Notes under the pieces: model-generated
Databases searched by the model: none
Told to the model about the DNA's origin: nothing
The model's input: the letters and a program-made list of their open reading frames with translations, nothing else
Shown: positions 56,589-64,000 of the stretch, one piece after another
How positions within the stretch are numbered: the first letter of the stretch is position 1
How the letters are laid out: every line of letters starts with the position of its first letter
Made by a program: the position numbers and the translations under genes
Source: JBMORL01 sp049322335
Lineage (GTDB): Bacteria > Bacteroidota > Bacteroidia > Flavobacteriales_D > UBA2798
Assembly: GCA_049322335.1 (NCBI GenBank)
Contig: JBMORL010000104.1
Coordinates: 1 to 64,000, forward strand
Direction of reading: 5' to 3'
DNA: 64,000 bases

Positions 56589-57341
56589 ATGGAAAATTCA
56601 AACTGCTTCCCAGGATCACGTTACCCACAATGGCCTTTCCCTTGGCCATTTCCCTTTCCTTTTCCTTTTCCCGACCCATTCCCTCCTTATCTTAATTCTG
56701 TTACGTCAAGTTTTGGAAGTATTCACAACGAACTTTTAGATGGATACGCTGTGGCATTCCCGGCATTAAACGGTACGCATCCCGAAATCTGGAATTTTAT
56801 GATGACCGGAACCACTCGCCTAACTGCTCAAGAAGGAATAACTGGAGGAAAATTTATCTCATTTAAGGCCGCTAACGATCACGCAGTAAACATTAAGGCA
56901 AGCCTCAATAATTATTTAAGAGAACTTGTTAAAGATGGCGAAATGACACCGTTTATTGCCGAGCAGACGAACATAATGCTTGGTATTATAAAAGATACTG
57001 CTGATGGTACTGATATTTCTTTCCGACTAACAGCTTATGCCAATCGTATTGCTCTTAAGACTGACGTATCAGCCGAAGACAAAATGATTCTAATGGGTGG
57101 AGCTCAAGTAGGAATATATTCAGGGAATTTTTGGGATTACGCTTTAAAAACTGCATCAAGCCCTTATCATCAAATAGCGGTTGATTTAAATGCGGGAGGT
57201 AATTTATTCAAAATAAAGTGGGCTGATTTAATTGGCTTTGTTGTTGGTGCAGTAGCTGGATCGGGTGGTGGACCCGTGGGTTCTGTTACAACCGGAATTG
57301 CTTTAGGCGGTTTTGCTTCCGAAGTTTTTGGAGAAAAATAA
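56589..57341 (+). CDS. Unknown cassette protein with Pro/Phe-rich start and Gly-rich hydrophobic tail
   Basis: This 250-residue protein is not recognised. Residues 10-35 are a striking run of alternating Pro, Phe and Trp (PQWPFPWPFPFPFPFPD and so on). The middle (about 75-190) is helical and soluble. The last about 45 residues are hydrophobic and Gly-rich (DLIGFVVGAVAGSGGG ... GIALGGFASEVFG), resembling bacteriocin-like or pore-forming peptide tails. No signal peptide is apparent. The gene is transcribed alone with a terminator at 57358. A membrane-active toxin or effector is one possibility, offered only because of the tail and the defence-rich setting. Confidence 0.72.
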   Translation: MENSNCFPGSRYPQWPFPWPFPFPFPFPDPFPPYLNSVTSSFGSIHNELLDGYAVAFPALNGTHPEIWNFMMTGTTRLTAQEGITGGKFISFKAANDHAVNIKASLNNYLRELVKDGEMTPFIAEQTNIMLGIIKDTADGTDISFRLTAYANRIALKTDVSAEDKMILMGGAQVGIYSGNFWDYALKTASSPYHQIAVDLNAGGNLFKIKWADLIGFVVGAVAGSGGGPVGSVTTGIALGGFASEVFGEK

Positions 57342-57357
57342 AAGTTTGTTGAATCAT

Positions 57358-57394
57358 AAATGCGGGTTAGCCACAACTATCCCGCATTTTATTT
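57358..57394 (+). terminator. Intrinsic terminator after the first gene of cassette 4
   Basis: AAATGCGGGTTAG (57358-57370) pairs with CTATCCCGCATTT (57377-57389) with one mismatch and a 6-nt loop, followed by T-rich sequence. Confidence 0.8.
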
Positions 57395-57429
57395 AATCCT
57401 CTTCTATTAATTTTCTTTCCTTTCAAAAA

Positions 57430-59472
57430 ATGAACTTGAGTAACCGCATCGTACAAGCCTCATCTGCTTTTTTTTTGCCTATATATAAAGGCAGATTATT
57501 CTTGCTTTGTCTATTTCTAATAGGGATTAATAATATTTCTTCATCTCAATCTATACATACTGTAGACTCGCTTGTGACATTACTTAATACTATCAAGGGA
57601 GATACCGCCAAGGTAGATTTATTAAATTTAATATCAGCGAATTTGTATCAAGTAAACTTAGACAAAGCGGAAAAATATTCAAAAGAGGCGTTAATACTAT
57701 CAGAAAAAATTGATTATAAAAAAGGTACTGGCGCTGCTTCAAATTTTTTGGGAATTATCAATAAAGAAAAAGGGGATTATCAACAAGCCATTGAATATTA
57801 CTTTAAGGCTCTACATATAGCTGAGGAATTGAATTTTGTTAATGGAATCAAATCTTGTAATTCAAATATTGGATTACTCTACCTCGAGTTAAATAATTAT
57901 GAAGACGCTTTAAAATATTTGAATAAAGCGCTAATAATTAACGAGAAAATCAAAGATAGTTTGGGCATAGGAAATGCTTATAATAATATTGGTGCTGTTT
58001 TTAATCAGCAAGGTGAAAGCAATAAAGCATTAGAATATTATAGTAAGGCATTAGAAATTCGAGAAAATATTAAGGATAGTTTAGGACTACCAGAATCATT
58101 CAATAATATGGGCATGGTATATTTTAACTTGAGCAATTATGCTGATGCTCTCATTTGGTTTCAAAAAGCGATTCATACTAACCAAAAACTAAACATAATC
58201 ACTGACCCTTTGCCATATATAAACATTGCAAATATTTATTTGAAGCAAAAAAAATATGCCGATGTCCCTGCTTTATTAGATCGTGCTTTAGAGATTTCGA
58301 TAAAACTAAAAAAAAAGAAAATTACTGAAGAGATATATAAATCATACGCTGAATATTTCAAATCCATTGGGAATGATAAAAAGGCATTAGAATATTATAT
58401 GCTATATACCGAAACAAAGGATTCTCTTTTAAGCGAGAATAATATTAAAAAAACATATCAACTGCAATTACAATATGAGTTCGATAAAAAAGAAGCGATC
58501 GCAAAGATCGAGCAAGAAAGAAAAGACGCTTTAGCACTTAAAGAAAAACAACAGCAACAAGCGATTGTTTACATAACAAGCGGTGGGTTATTGGTGTTTT
58601 TATTATTATCAGTTTTTATTTATAGAGGCTATTCCCATAAGAAAAAATTAAGCTTAAACCTTGCGCATAAAAATCAAGAAATTACCGACAGTATTAATTA
58701 TGCTAAAAGAATACAGGAAGCAATTTTGCCAACCGATGATGAATTTAAAACTGCTTTTCCTGATTCTTTTGTTTTATTTAAGCCAAAAGATATTGTTAGT
58801 GGTGATTTTTATTGGATAAGCACAAACCCAAACGAATTTCCGGCCATTGATAAAGCACATGGTGAAAATTGGAGGGTGAAAAATCCCTTGGTGGCAGCAG
58901 TTGATTGTACAGGTCATGGAGTGCCGGGTTCTTTAATGAGTATGATGGGAAATTCTCTTTTAAGTAAAATTGTTGACACCCATAAAATCTCTAAACCGAA
59001 CGAAATTCTTAATTTGTTGAGAACTGAAATTATTAACTCGTTAAAACAACATGGTGAGAATGAAAATAAAGACGGGATGGATATTGCTTTATGTACCGTT
59101 TATGACGACAGAATAGAATATGCTGGGGCAAATAATCCAATTTATATTATCCGCAAAAACGGTGTTTTTGAAGAAATAAAAGCGGATAAAATGCCAATAG
59201 GTTATTCGGGAGGAGAATTGAAACCATATACAAATCATTCCATTAAAATGGATAAAGGTGACAGTTTCTATATTTTTACGGATGGTTATGCCGACCAGTT
59301 TGGTGGCAGGGAAGAAAAAAAATTCAAATACAAACAATTAAAAGAATTATTCGTTTCCATTAACGTTCAACCTATGAAAACCCAAAAGGAGATATTAAAT
59401 GAAACTATTGAGAAGTGGAGAGGAATAAATGAGCAAACAGATGATATTCTTATTATTGGGATACGTGTTTAA
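57430..59472 (+). CDS. TPR-containing SpoIIE/PP2C-family phosphatase
   Basis: This 680-residue membrane signalling protein has a signal or first membrane segment at about 22-40 and six or so TPR units (about 60-330, such as GDYQQAIEYYFKALHIAEEL and NNYEDALKYLNKALIINEKI). A coiled coil (about 345-375) precedes a transmembrane segment at about 378-398. The C-terminal 260 residues form a PP2C-like SpoIIE phosphatase: KPKDIVSGDFYW, VAAVDCTGHGVPGSLMSMMGN, AGANNPIYII, FTDGYADQFGG and the end QTDDILIIGIRV, with the Asp residues that bind metal. Such proteins dephosphorylate partner-switching anti-sigma antagonists. It is rare cargo for a cassette. Confidence 0.88.
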   Translation: MNLSNRIVQASSAFFLPIYKGRLFLLCLFLIGINNISSSQSIHTVDSLVTLLNTIKGDTAKVDLLNLISANLYQVNLDKAEKYSKEALILSEKIDYKKGTGAASNFLGIINKEKGDYQQAIEYYFKALHIAEELNFVNGIKSCNSNIGLLYLELNNYEDALKYLNKALIINEKIKDSLGIGNAYNNIGAVFNQQGESNKALEYYSKALEIRENIKDSLGLPESFNNMGMVYFNLSNYADALIWFQKAIHTNQKLNIITDPLPYINIANIYLKQKKYADVPALLDRALEISIKLKKKKITEEIYKSYAEYFKSIGNDKKALEYYMLYTETKDSLLSENNIKKTYQLQLQYEFDKKEAIAKIEQERKDALALKEKQQQQAIVYITSGGLLVFLLLSVFIYRGYSHKKKLSLNLAHKNQEITDSINYAKRIQEAILPTDDEFKTAFPDSFVLFKPKDIVSGDFYWISTNPNEFPAIDKAHGENWRVKNPLVAAVDCTGHGVPGSLMSMMGNSLLSKIVDTHKISKPNEILNLLRTEIINSLKQHGENENKDGMDIALCTVYDDRIEYAGANNPIYIIRKNGVFEEIKADKMPIGYSGGELKPYTNHSIKMDKGDSFYIFTDGYADQFGGREEKKFKYKQLKELFVSINVQPMKTQKEILNETIEKWRGINEQTDDILIIGIRV

Positions 59473-59502
59473 ATTAATGAAGTAAACTAAAAACATAGGA
59501 TT

Positions 59503-60192
59503 ATGAAAACATTTACAGCAACAACCTTTTTCTTGATGCTTTATGTAGTTGCGTTCAGTCAATCTGATTCGTCCGCAATTAACACAAAACAATTTCATGG
59601 CTATTTCGGTATTCAGGTTCCCGAGATAGAAGAACTCAACAGTAATTTGGGAACAAATAATTATCCTCAGTTTAATGAAAATAATTTTTCAGTTGGTTTG
59701 GGAATGGTTAAAATGACAAAGAAAAAAGTTATTTTTCAGCAAGAATTAAATTTTTATTCTCAAACAAAAAGAAATGATTCGCTTTCATCATCGTTGAGAA
59801 GTATAAGTTTTGGACAATCGCTTTTCGGTTATTCATACGTTCAGAATAAAAATTTTCAAATGTATTCACTCATGGGACTAACTTATTTTAATTCTATTGT
59901 CAAGATTTCGAAAGATGTAAATTCCGGCACATCATTCAATGGTTACTTGTCTAGTACAGGAAATCAAGTTGAAATGATAACCAGTAGTTTTGTCTTGAAT
60001 GTTTCAACACATTTTAATTATTCGATTAAAATGCCAAACACTACAAACCGTTTAATTTTAGGTATTAGAGCCGTCTATTATCTTCCTTTTCAAAATTCAA
60101 AATGGATGACAGGAAAAACTGAGCTTAGTAATTCTCCAAACTTTAATCCTGGTGGTTATGCTGTGAATTTTGTGTTAGGGTTTTCGTATTAG
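59503..60192 (+). CDS. Predicted outer-membrane or secreted protein of cassette 4
   Basis: This 229-residue protein has a signal peptide (1-19, ending VAFSQ) and a mature part of alternating polar/aromatic strands (VSLGLGMV-like FSVGLGMVKM, VIFQQELNFYSQ, YAVNFVLGFSY at the C-terminus with a final aromatic residue). This fits a small beta-barrel. No family is recognised. The gene starts 30 bp after the phosphatase stop and is followed by H element 6 and attC4. The two may be co-transcribed. Confidence 0.68.
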   Translation: MKTFTATTFFLMLYVVAFSQSDSSAINTKQFHGYFGIQVPEIEELNSNLGTNNYPQFNENNFSVGLGMVKMTKKKVIFQQELNFYSQTKRNDSLSSSLRSISFGQSLFGYSYVQNKNFQMYSLMGLTYFNSIVKISKDVNSGTSFNGYLSSTGNQVEMITSSFVLNVSTHFNYSIKMPNTTNRLILGIRAVYYLPFQNSKWMTGKTELSNSPNFNPGGYAVNFVLGFSY

Positions 60193-60213
60193 CACATAGA
60201 CTTTCAAACCCAC

Positions 60214-60281
60214 AATGGCAAGCACATTTACAGCTTTAGATTAAGGAATTATAGTTTTTGGCTGTAAAAGAGCTTGCCATT
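60214..60281. repeat. H element 6
   Basis: The arms 60214-60234 and 60261-60281 (21 nt) pair except for the two A-A mismatches in GCACATTTAC / GTAAAAGAGC. The loop is AT-rich and lacks the GCCAACGC word. The element is followed by TTTTTCCCACCC and lies 21 bp after the last gene of the array. Confidence 0.7.
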
Positions 60282-60458
60282 TTTCCCACCCGCCTGTGTA
60301 TGCATGACGTAAAAAAAGAAAAAAATGCCATCCCTTCTGTAAAAATTTAAACTGCGACCGCTCCACCCACCGCAGACCTAAAAGAGTGTTACATAGACAA
60401 GCAAGTGCAAGCCTTTAGCAGATATAGCAATAAACAAAGATGGACAAAACCGCCCAGC

Positions 60459-60589
60459 TTATAACAGCACCTACCAGTAATTGGCGCGGACGAGGTAATA
60501 TAAAGTTTTGTATCTTTAAATAAACATTTGTGGGTATAGACAGTTGAGTGTTCCAAACGCCAACTACTGGTAGCTGCAAAACGTTATCT
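60459..60589 (+). other. attC-like recombination site 4 (end of array)
   Basis: The left core TTATAAC (60459-60465), in the word GCTTATAAC, is the reverse complement of GTTATAAGC at the start of cassette 4 (56218). The right core is GTTATCT (60583-60589). The arms CCTACCAGTAATTGGCG and CGCCAACTACTGGTAG pair. The central GACAGTTGAGTGTTCCAAAC resembles sites 2 and 3. No AGATAAC partner for its right core is seen to the right within the window, so the array probably ends here. Confidence 0.82.
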
Positions 60590-60836
60590 CCATCTTTTTT
60601 CCTGTAGAACAAAACCACTCCCACACAAAACTCTGCCTATTTATCATGACATTCATCGTCATGACCGTTTCCCGGAATTAGGCGTTTAGCTTCCACCAAC
60701 CGAAACTAACGAAGCGCCCCCCCACTCCAACCACAGCTATTTGCTGAAATATCCTGTTGCATTTCCTGAACTCCCTTGGAATCTAACGGTTTAGTGAAGA
60801 GAAAAAAAACCTACCTTTCCCCCTAATTTTTTTAAA
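60590..60836. other. Gap between array end and protease gene
   Basis: The 644-bp gap 60193-60836 holds H6 and attC4 in its left part. The remaining 247 bp contain no credible gene. A short ATGACATTCATCGTCATGA palindrome (about 60645-60663) is the only structure seen. Base composition returns to that of the chromosome. Confidence 0.5.
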
Positions 60837-62975
60837 ATGCGTTTATTTTTAATTCCCGGTTTTGTGATGCTGGCGTCACTTCTACAGGCACAAATTAATT
60901 TTCCCGCTACTACTGAAGCCGCCATGTTAGTTATTCAAAAAGATTTGAGAAAAAACGGAAACGTTCCATCACCACAAATCATGAATGATTTCCCGGTTTA
61001 CAAATTAAAGGGTCAATATTACATTGCTGCTCTTTGTAAAGTAAATCCCGGTTTCAATAAATCACAGGCTATAAAAAACGGGCTGGATGTTGGAGCGGTA
61101 ATTGGCGGAATAGCATCTGTTCGTGTTCCGCTTCACCTGTTTAATTCAAATTTTTCTTTCCCCGGAATAACTTATCTTGAAGTAGCCGATAAAATTGCCC
61201 CGCAACTGGAATCAGCGGTTGTAGATACACGTGCCGACAGTGTACACATGGGTTATGGCCTTCCTCAATCCTATACCGGAAAAAATGTTTTGATTGGTGT
61301 GGTGGACTGGGGTTTTGATTATACCCACCCCACTTTTTATGATACTACCTTGACACAAAACAGAATTCTTGCTGCGTGGGACCAGGAGAAAACCAGCGGT
61401 CCCGCACCAACAGGATTTTCACATGGAACGGTGTATACGGATACAGCGGCTTTAATGGCTGCTGAGAGCGATACATTTTCTGTCGTAACCGATTATCACG
61501 GTACGCATGTAGCAGGAATTGCCGGTGGAAGCGGGGGCGGAACCATTCACCGCGGAATAGGTTTTGAATCCAATTTACTTTTTTCTCAAATGAAACAGGA
61601 TCTCAGCAGTTCGCTCGATGCTTTTCAATGGATGTATGATATCTCGCAGGCCGAGGGAAAACGCCTGGTGATAAACAACAGCTGGAGCAGTTACGGTTTA
61701 AATCCAATGGATGGAACTTCGTTGATCTCACAAGCCATTGAATCATTTATCAATCTGGGTGTGGTTTTTGTATTTAGCGGTGGAAACAATGGTAACGTAA
61801 ATCTTCATCTTAAAAAAACTTATACCGGTGATTCACTGAAATCAAGAATCGGAGGATTTGATTATACCGATCCGTATTTATGGGGACAATCCATTTCCAT
61901 GTGGGGCGAAGCAGGAAATTCCTTCAGCACACAATTGCGTATTACTAATTCTTCCAATGTAATTTTGGTATCCACTCCGTTATATTTCTCACTAACGGCC
62001 CCGGCCTATACTGATTCATTTCTTGTTACAGGATCTGATACCATCTGGTATAAACTAACGGTTGAAGATGCACATCCGCTGAACGGAAGGCCGCAAATGC
62101 TGCTGCAGGTACGTAATTTAAACCCTTTGCTGCGTTGTGTATTATTCGGACAAGCCGCTTCGGGAACCGTGCATTACTGGAATGCAGAAGTGCATACTGT
62201 TTTTTCAGGAAATATCGGACAACCTTTTATTTCGAATGCATCGGGCCAGGTGAACGGTGATAAAAATTATGCCACACCACATCCGGGGATAACAGATGGT
62301 GTGATTACAGTTGCTGCACATGTTTCCAATGCAGGCATAACATCATTTTCAAGTTACGGCCCGCGAATGGACGATGTGCTAAAGCCCGATGTATCGGCTC
62401 CCGGTTCATCGGTAACTTCTGCTTTTAGTTCATTTTCTGCAGAAGCTTTTACAGTTATTACCTCGGTTGTATTTAACGGAAAAACGTATGAGTTTGTAAA
62501 ATTGTCAGGAACCTCGATGTCATCACCCATGGTTACCGGGATAGTTGCATTATTGCTGGAAGCAAACCCCGGGCTAACACCCGACCAGGTGAAAACTATT
62601 ATCATTAATACTGCCCGCGAAGATTCGTTTACAGGAACTATTCCGCCAACGGGAAGCACACGATGGGGCTGGGGAAAAGTGAATGCGTATGCAGCTGTAC
62701 AATCTTCATTTACCATTGGCGTAGAAGAAATAGGAAAGAACGATCCGGACTTTATCGTTTACCCGAATCCGAATGATGGAATATTGTTTGTAAAAGGAAA
62801 AATGAACGGGAATGAACAATACATTTTATCCGGAACAGATGGAAAACAGGTGATCAGTGGAAAACTGGACCCGGGAGGAATTAATCTTGATAACCTGAGC
62901 CAGGGAATCTATTTGTTAAAAATAATGAATGGGGAGAAGGTAGTCGTGTACAGGGTTGTGGTGGGAATGAAATGA
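60837..62975 (+). CDS. Subtilisin-like serine protease (S8) with T9SS sorting domain
   Basis: This 712-residue secreted protease has a signal peptide (1-18, ending LLQAQ), a prodomain (about 20-130) and an S8 catalytic domain with Asp157 (IGVVDWGFDYTHP), His221 (DYHGTHVAGIAGG) and Ser560 (SGTSMSSPMVTG). Between His and Ser lies an inserted beta domain (about 310-480), as in many S8A proteases of the C5a-peptidase-like and Bacteroidota branches. The end, from FIVYPNPNDGILFVKG to VVVYRVVVGMK, is a type A T9SS sorting domain. It lies outside the cassette array, immediately to its right. Confidence 0.92.
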   Translation: MRLFLIPGFVMLASLLQAQINFPATTEAAMLVIQKDLRKNGNVPSPQIMNDFPVYKLKGQYYIAALCKVNPGFNKSQAIKNGLDVGAVIGGIASVRVPLHLFNSNFSFPGITYLEVADKIAPQLESAVVDTRADSVHMGYGLPQSYTGKNVLIGVVDWGFDYTHPTFYDTTLTQNRILAAWDQEKTSGPAPTGFSHGTVYTDTAALMAAESDTFSVVTDYHGTHVAGIAGGSGGGTIHRGIGFESNLLFSQMKQDLSSSLDAFQWMYDISQAEGKRLVINNSWSSYGLNPMDGTSLISQAIESFINLGVVFVFSGGNNGNVNLHLKKTYTGDSLKSRIGGFDYTDPYLWGQSISMWGEAGNSFSTQLRITNSSNVILVSTPLYFSLTAPAYTDSFLVTGSDTIWYKLTVEDAHPLNGRPQMLLQVRNLNPLLRCVLFGQAASGTVHYWNAEVHTVFSGNIGQPFISNASGQVNGDKNYATPHPGITDGVITVAAHVSNAGITSFSSYGPRMDDVLKPDVSAPGSSVTSAFSSFSAEAFTVITSVVFNGKTYEFVKLSGTSMSSPMVTGIVALLLEANPGLTPDQVKTIIINTAREDSFTGTIPPTGSTRWGWGKVNAYAAVQSSFTIGVEEIGKNDPDFIVYPNPNDGILFVKGKMNGNEQYILSGTDGKQVISGKLDPGGINLDNLSQGIYLLKIMNGEKVVVYRVVVGMK

Positions 62976-63124
62976 TATAATTTCCGGTTCTGTCGGAAAA
63001 ATTCCATTTACTGTTAGCTGATATAACAGTATTCTTATCGGTTGGAAAATTTATTATGCTCATCAGTGTAAGAGTAATTTCCCGTTAATATTTTTTATTT
63101 TTATCACCGGTTAAAAAGAAAAAT

Positions 63125-63772
63125 ATGGCCATTAAGAAAAAAAACCTGACTATGAGCAAAGATGCCGACAGCTACTTTACAGATGGCTGCGGGAGATGCC
63201 CTTTTTTTAAAACTCCCCAATGCAAAGTGCAGCAATGGAAAAATGAACTGAAAGCAATCCGGAATATTCTTTTGGAGTCAGGATTGAATGAAGAATCGAA
63301 ATGGGGCGTTCCCTGTTATACGCATAATAATAAAAACGTAATTATGATCGCTGCCTTCAGGGAATATTGCGGCATTAGTTTTTTCAAAGGCGCTTTGCTT
63401 TCTGATCCGCATAAACTACTGGAATTTGCAGGAGAAAACTCGCAATCGTCAAAACTGCTGAAATTTACCAATGTAAAACAGGTGGAAAAACTGGAAAAAA
63501 CAATAAAAGAATATATACAGGAAGCTATTCTCGTGGAAGATTCGGGAATGAAAGTAGAGTTCAAAAAAATTACAGAACACAAAATTCCCGAAGAGCTGGA
63601 AGTGAAGTTTAAAAAAGATGCTGCATTTAAAAAAGCATTCCACTCGCTGACACCGGGAAGGCAAAGAGGATACCTGATTTATTTTTCACAACCCAAACAA
63701 TCCAAAACAAAGGAAGAAAGGATTGAGAAATGTGTTGGGAAAATAATGAAAGGGAAAGGAATGCAGGATTGA
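63125..63772 (+). CDS. YdeI/OmpD-associated (DUF1801-type) family protein
   Basis: This 215-residue cytoplasmic protein has the DUF1801-like fold in its middle (RNILLESGLNEESKWGVPCYTHNNKNVIMIAAFREYCGISFFKGALL, about 45-92). The C-terminal YdeI-type segment carries HKIPEELEVKFKKDAAFKKAFHSLTPGRQRGYLIYFSQPKQSKTKEERIEKCV. An N-terminal CGRCPFFKTPQC might bind metal. The function of this family is not established. The remaining 228 bp to the right edge contain no gene, only an ATTACGAGTGACGAATT-type intergenic repeat. Confidence 0.85.
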   Translation: MAIKKKNLTMSKDADSYFTDGCGRCPFFKTPQCKVQQWKNELKAIRNILLESGLNEESKWGVPCYTHNNKNVIMIAAFREYCGISFFKGALLSDPHKLLEFAGENSQSSKLLKFTNVKQVEKLEKTIKEYIQEAILVEDSGMKVEFKKITEHKIPEELEVKFKKDAAFKKAFHSLTPGRQRGYLIYFSQPKQSKTKEERIEKCVGKIMKGKGMQD

Positions 63773-64000
63773 ATGACGAATTACGAGTGACGAATTGCAA
63801 ATTAAGATTTTCAGGAGGCGGGTTACGAACGAAAATTGAAACAGAAAAGAACGAATGGTAAAGCAGGAATTAAAACACTATTACCCGGGATTTACTTAAC
63901 ACACCCAATAACTCTTTCACAAAACGCAACCATAAACGACAACCGTACAAATAAAAAATAACGAACCCGGGTCTTCTTTTAGTTCTAAATTCCTAATTCG

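Larger units (their letters stand above)
39234..60589 (+). mobile_element. Integron-like gene cassette array (attI-like site, four large cassettes)
   Basis: The array runs from the attI-like site to the last attC-like palindrome. Cassette boundaries at the G/TT of each core are about 39293/39294, 44945/44946, 54115/54116, 56218/56219 and 60583/60584. For each cassette, the core at its beginning is the reverse complement of the left core of the attC at its end. The complementarity extends beyond the 7-base core: GCAGCTAAC, TGGTGGTAAC, GCACCCAAC and GCTTATAAC each match their partners. All nine (two, three, two, three) larger genes are on the plus strand. Codon and base use look richer in A+T than the flanking chromosome. 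Cargo is dominated by restriction and toxin/antitoxin-type defence genes. Confidence 0.85.

Noticed and set aside
39368..60281. Treating the H elements as additional attC sites
   Set aside because: They lack GTT/AAC cores at their ends, have a fixed mismatch core instead, and none of their ends pairs with a cassette boundary.
60590..64000. A fifth cassette containing the S8 protease
   Set aside because: No reverse complement (AGATAAC) of the last right core GTTATCT and no further attC palindrome is seen, and the protease has a chromosome-like T9SS domain and base composition.
1..64000. tRNA, rRNA or known riboswitch genes
   Set aside because: None was recognised by eye on either strand; a covariance-model scan would be needed to exclude short RNAs.

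Overview
The window comes from the chromosome of a member of the Bacteroidota. The evidence is several secreted proteins ending in type IX secretion (T9SS) C-terminal sorting domains (type A at 6144-7907, 8717-11095 and 60837-62975; type B/gliding-motility type at 29983-35376 and 35491-37893), promoters of the TTTG / TAnnTTTG type, a Rho with a long charged N-terminal extension, and typical phylum families (DUF493, DUF4199, DUF2490, PadR+PspC pair, Mpl-like 'peptidoglycan synthetase'). No tRNA, rRNA or CRISPR array was recognised.

Region 1 (1-38000) is ordinary core and surface-protein chromosome. It holds a partial PQQ-type sugar dehydrogenase-like lipoprotein, MsrB, a small plus-strand operon of poorly known genes, PadR-PspC, a secreted peptidyl-arginine/agmatine deiminase-like enzyme, a choice-of-anchor B protein, Rho, an Mpl-like Mur ligase, a phosphate-selective-type porin, an MFS transporter, a complete CusCBA/CzcCBA-type heavy-metal efflux operon with two His-rich small proteins, a VWA protein, RecG and two large repeat adhesins. 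Between 15540 and 15743 two plus-strand terminator-like hairpins lie where no plus-strand gene precedes them, which suggests a small RNA.

Region 2 (38066-60589) is the main discovery. A XerC/D-like tyrosine recombinase is followed by an attI-like site and four attC-like palindromes of 131-133 bp, which delimit four gene cassettes all on the plus strand. The identification is internally consistent: the left core of every attC (R'') is the reverse complement of the right core (R') that begins the same cassette (GTTAGCT/AGCTAAC, GTTACCA/TGGTAAC, GTTGGGT/ACCCAAC, GTTATAA/TTATAAC), as expected if each cassette was once a circle closed at its own attC. The cassettes are unusually large (about 5.7, 9.2, 2.1 and 4.4 kb) and multi-gene. 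Cassette 1 holds a type IIG restriction-modification enzyme and a protein with a HEPN-like C-terminus. Cassette 2 holds an SF1 helicase, a 1474-aa tryptophan-repeat protein ending in a DarT-like ADP-ribosyltransferase, and a macrodomain (DarG-like) protein. Cassette 3 holds an EcoRV-family endonuclease and its Dam-family methyltransferase. Cassette 4 holds a Pro/Phe-rich protein with a Gly-rich tail, a TPR-SpoIIE phosphatase and a predicted outer-membrane protein. Three of the four cassettes also carry, near each end, a second kind of hairpin (called H element here). Its core is GCACATTT/AAAAGAGC, and its stem sequences differ but remain complementary.

Region 3 (60590-64000) returns to chromosome: a T9SS-exported subtilisin-like protease and a YdeI/DUF1801-type protein. 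The working interpretation is an integron-like system that collects whole anti-phage defence modules in a Bacteroidota chromosome, run by a recombinase that lacks the spacing typical of integron integrase IntI.
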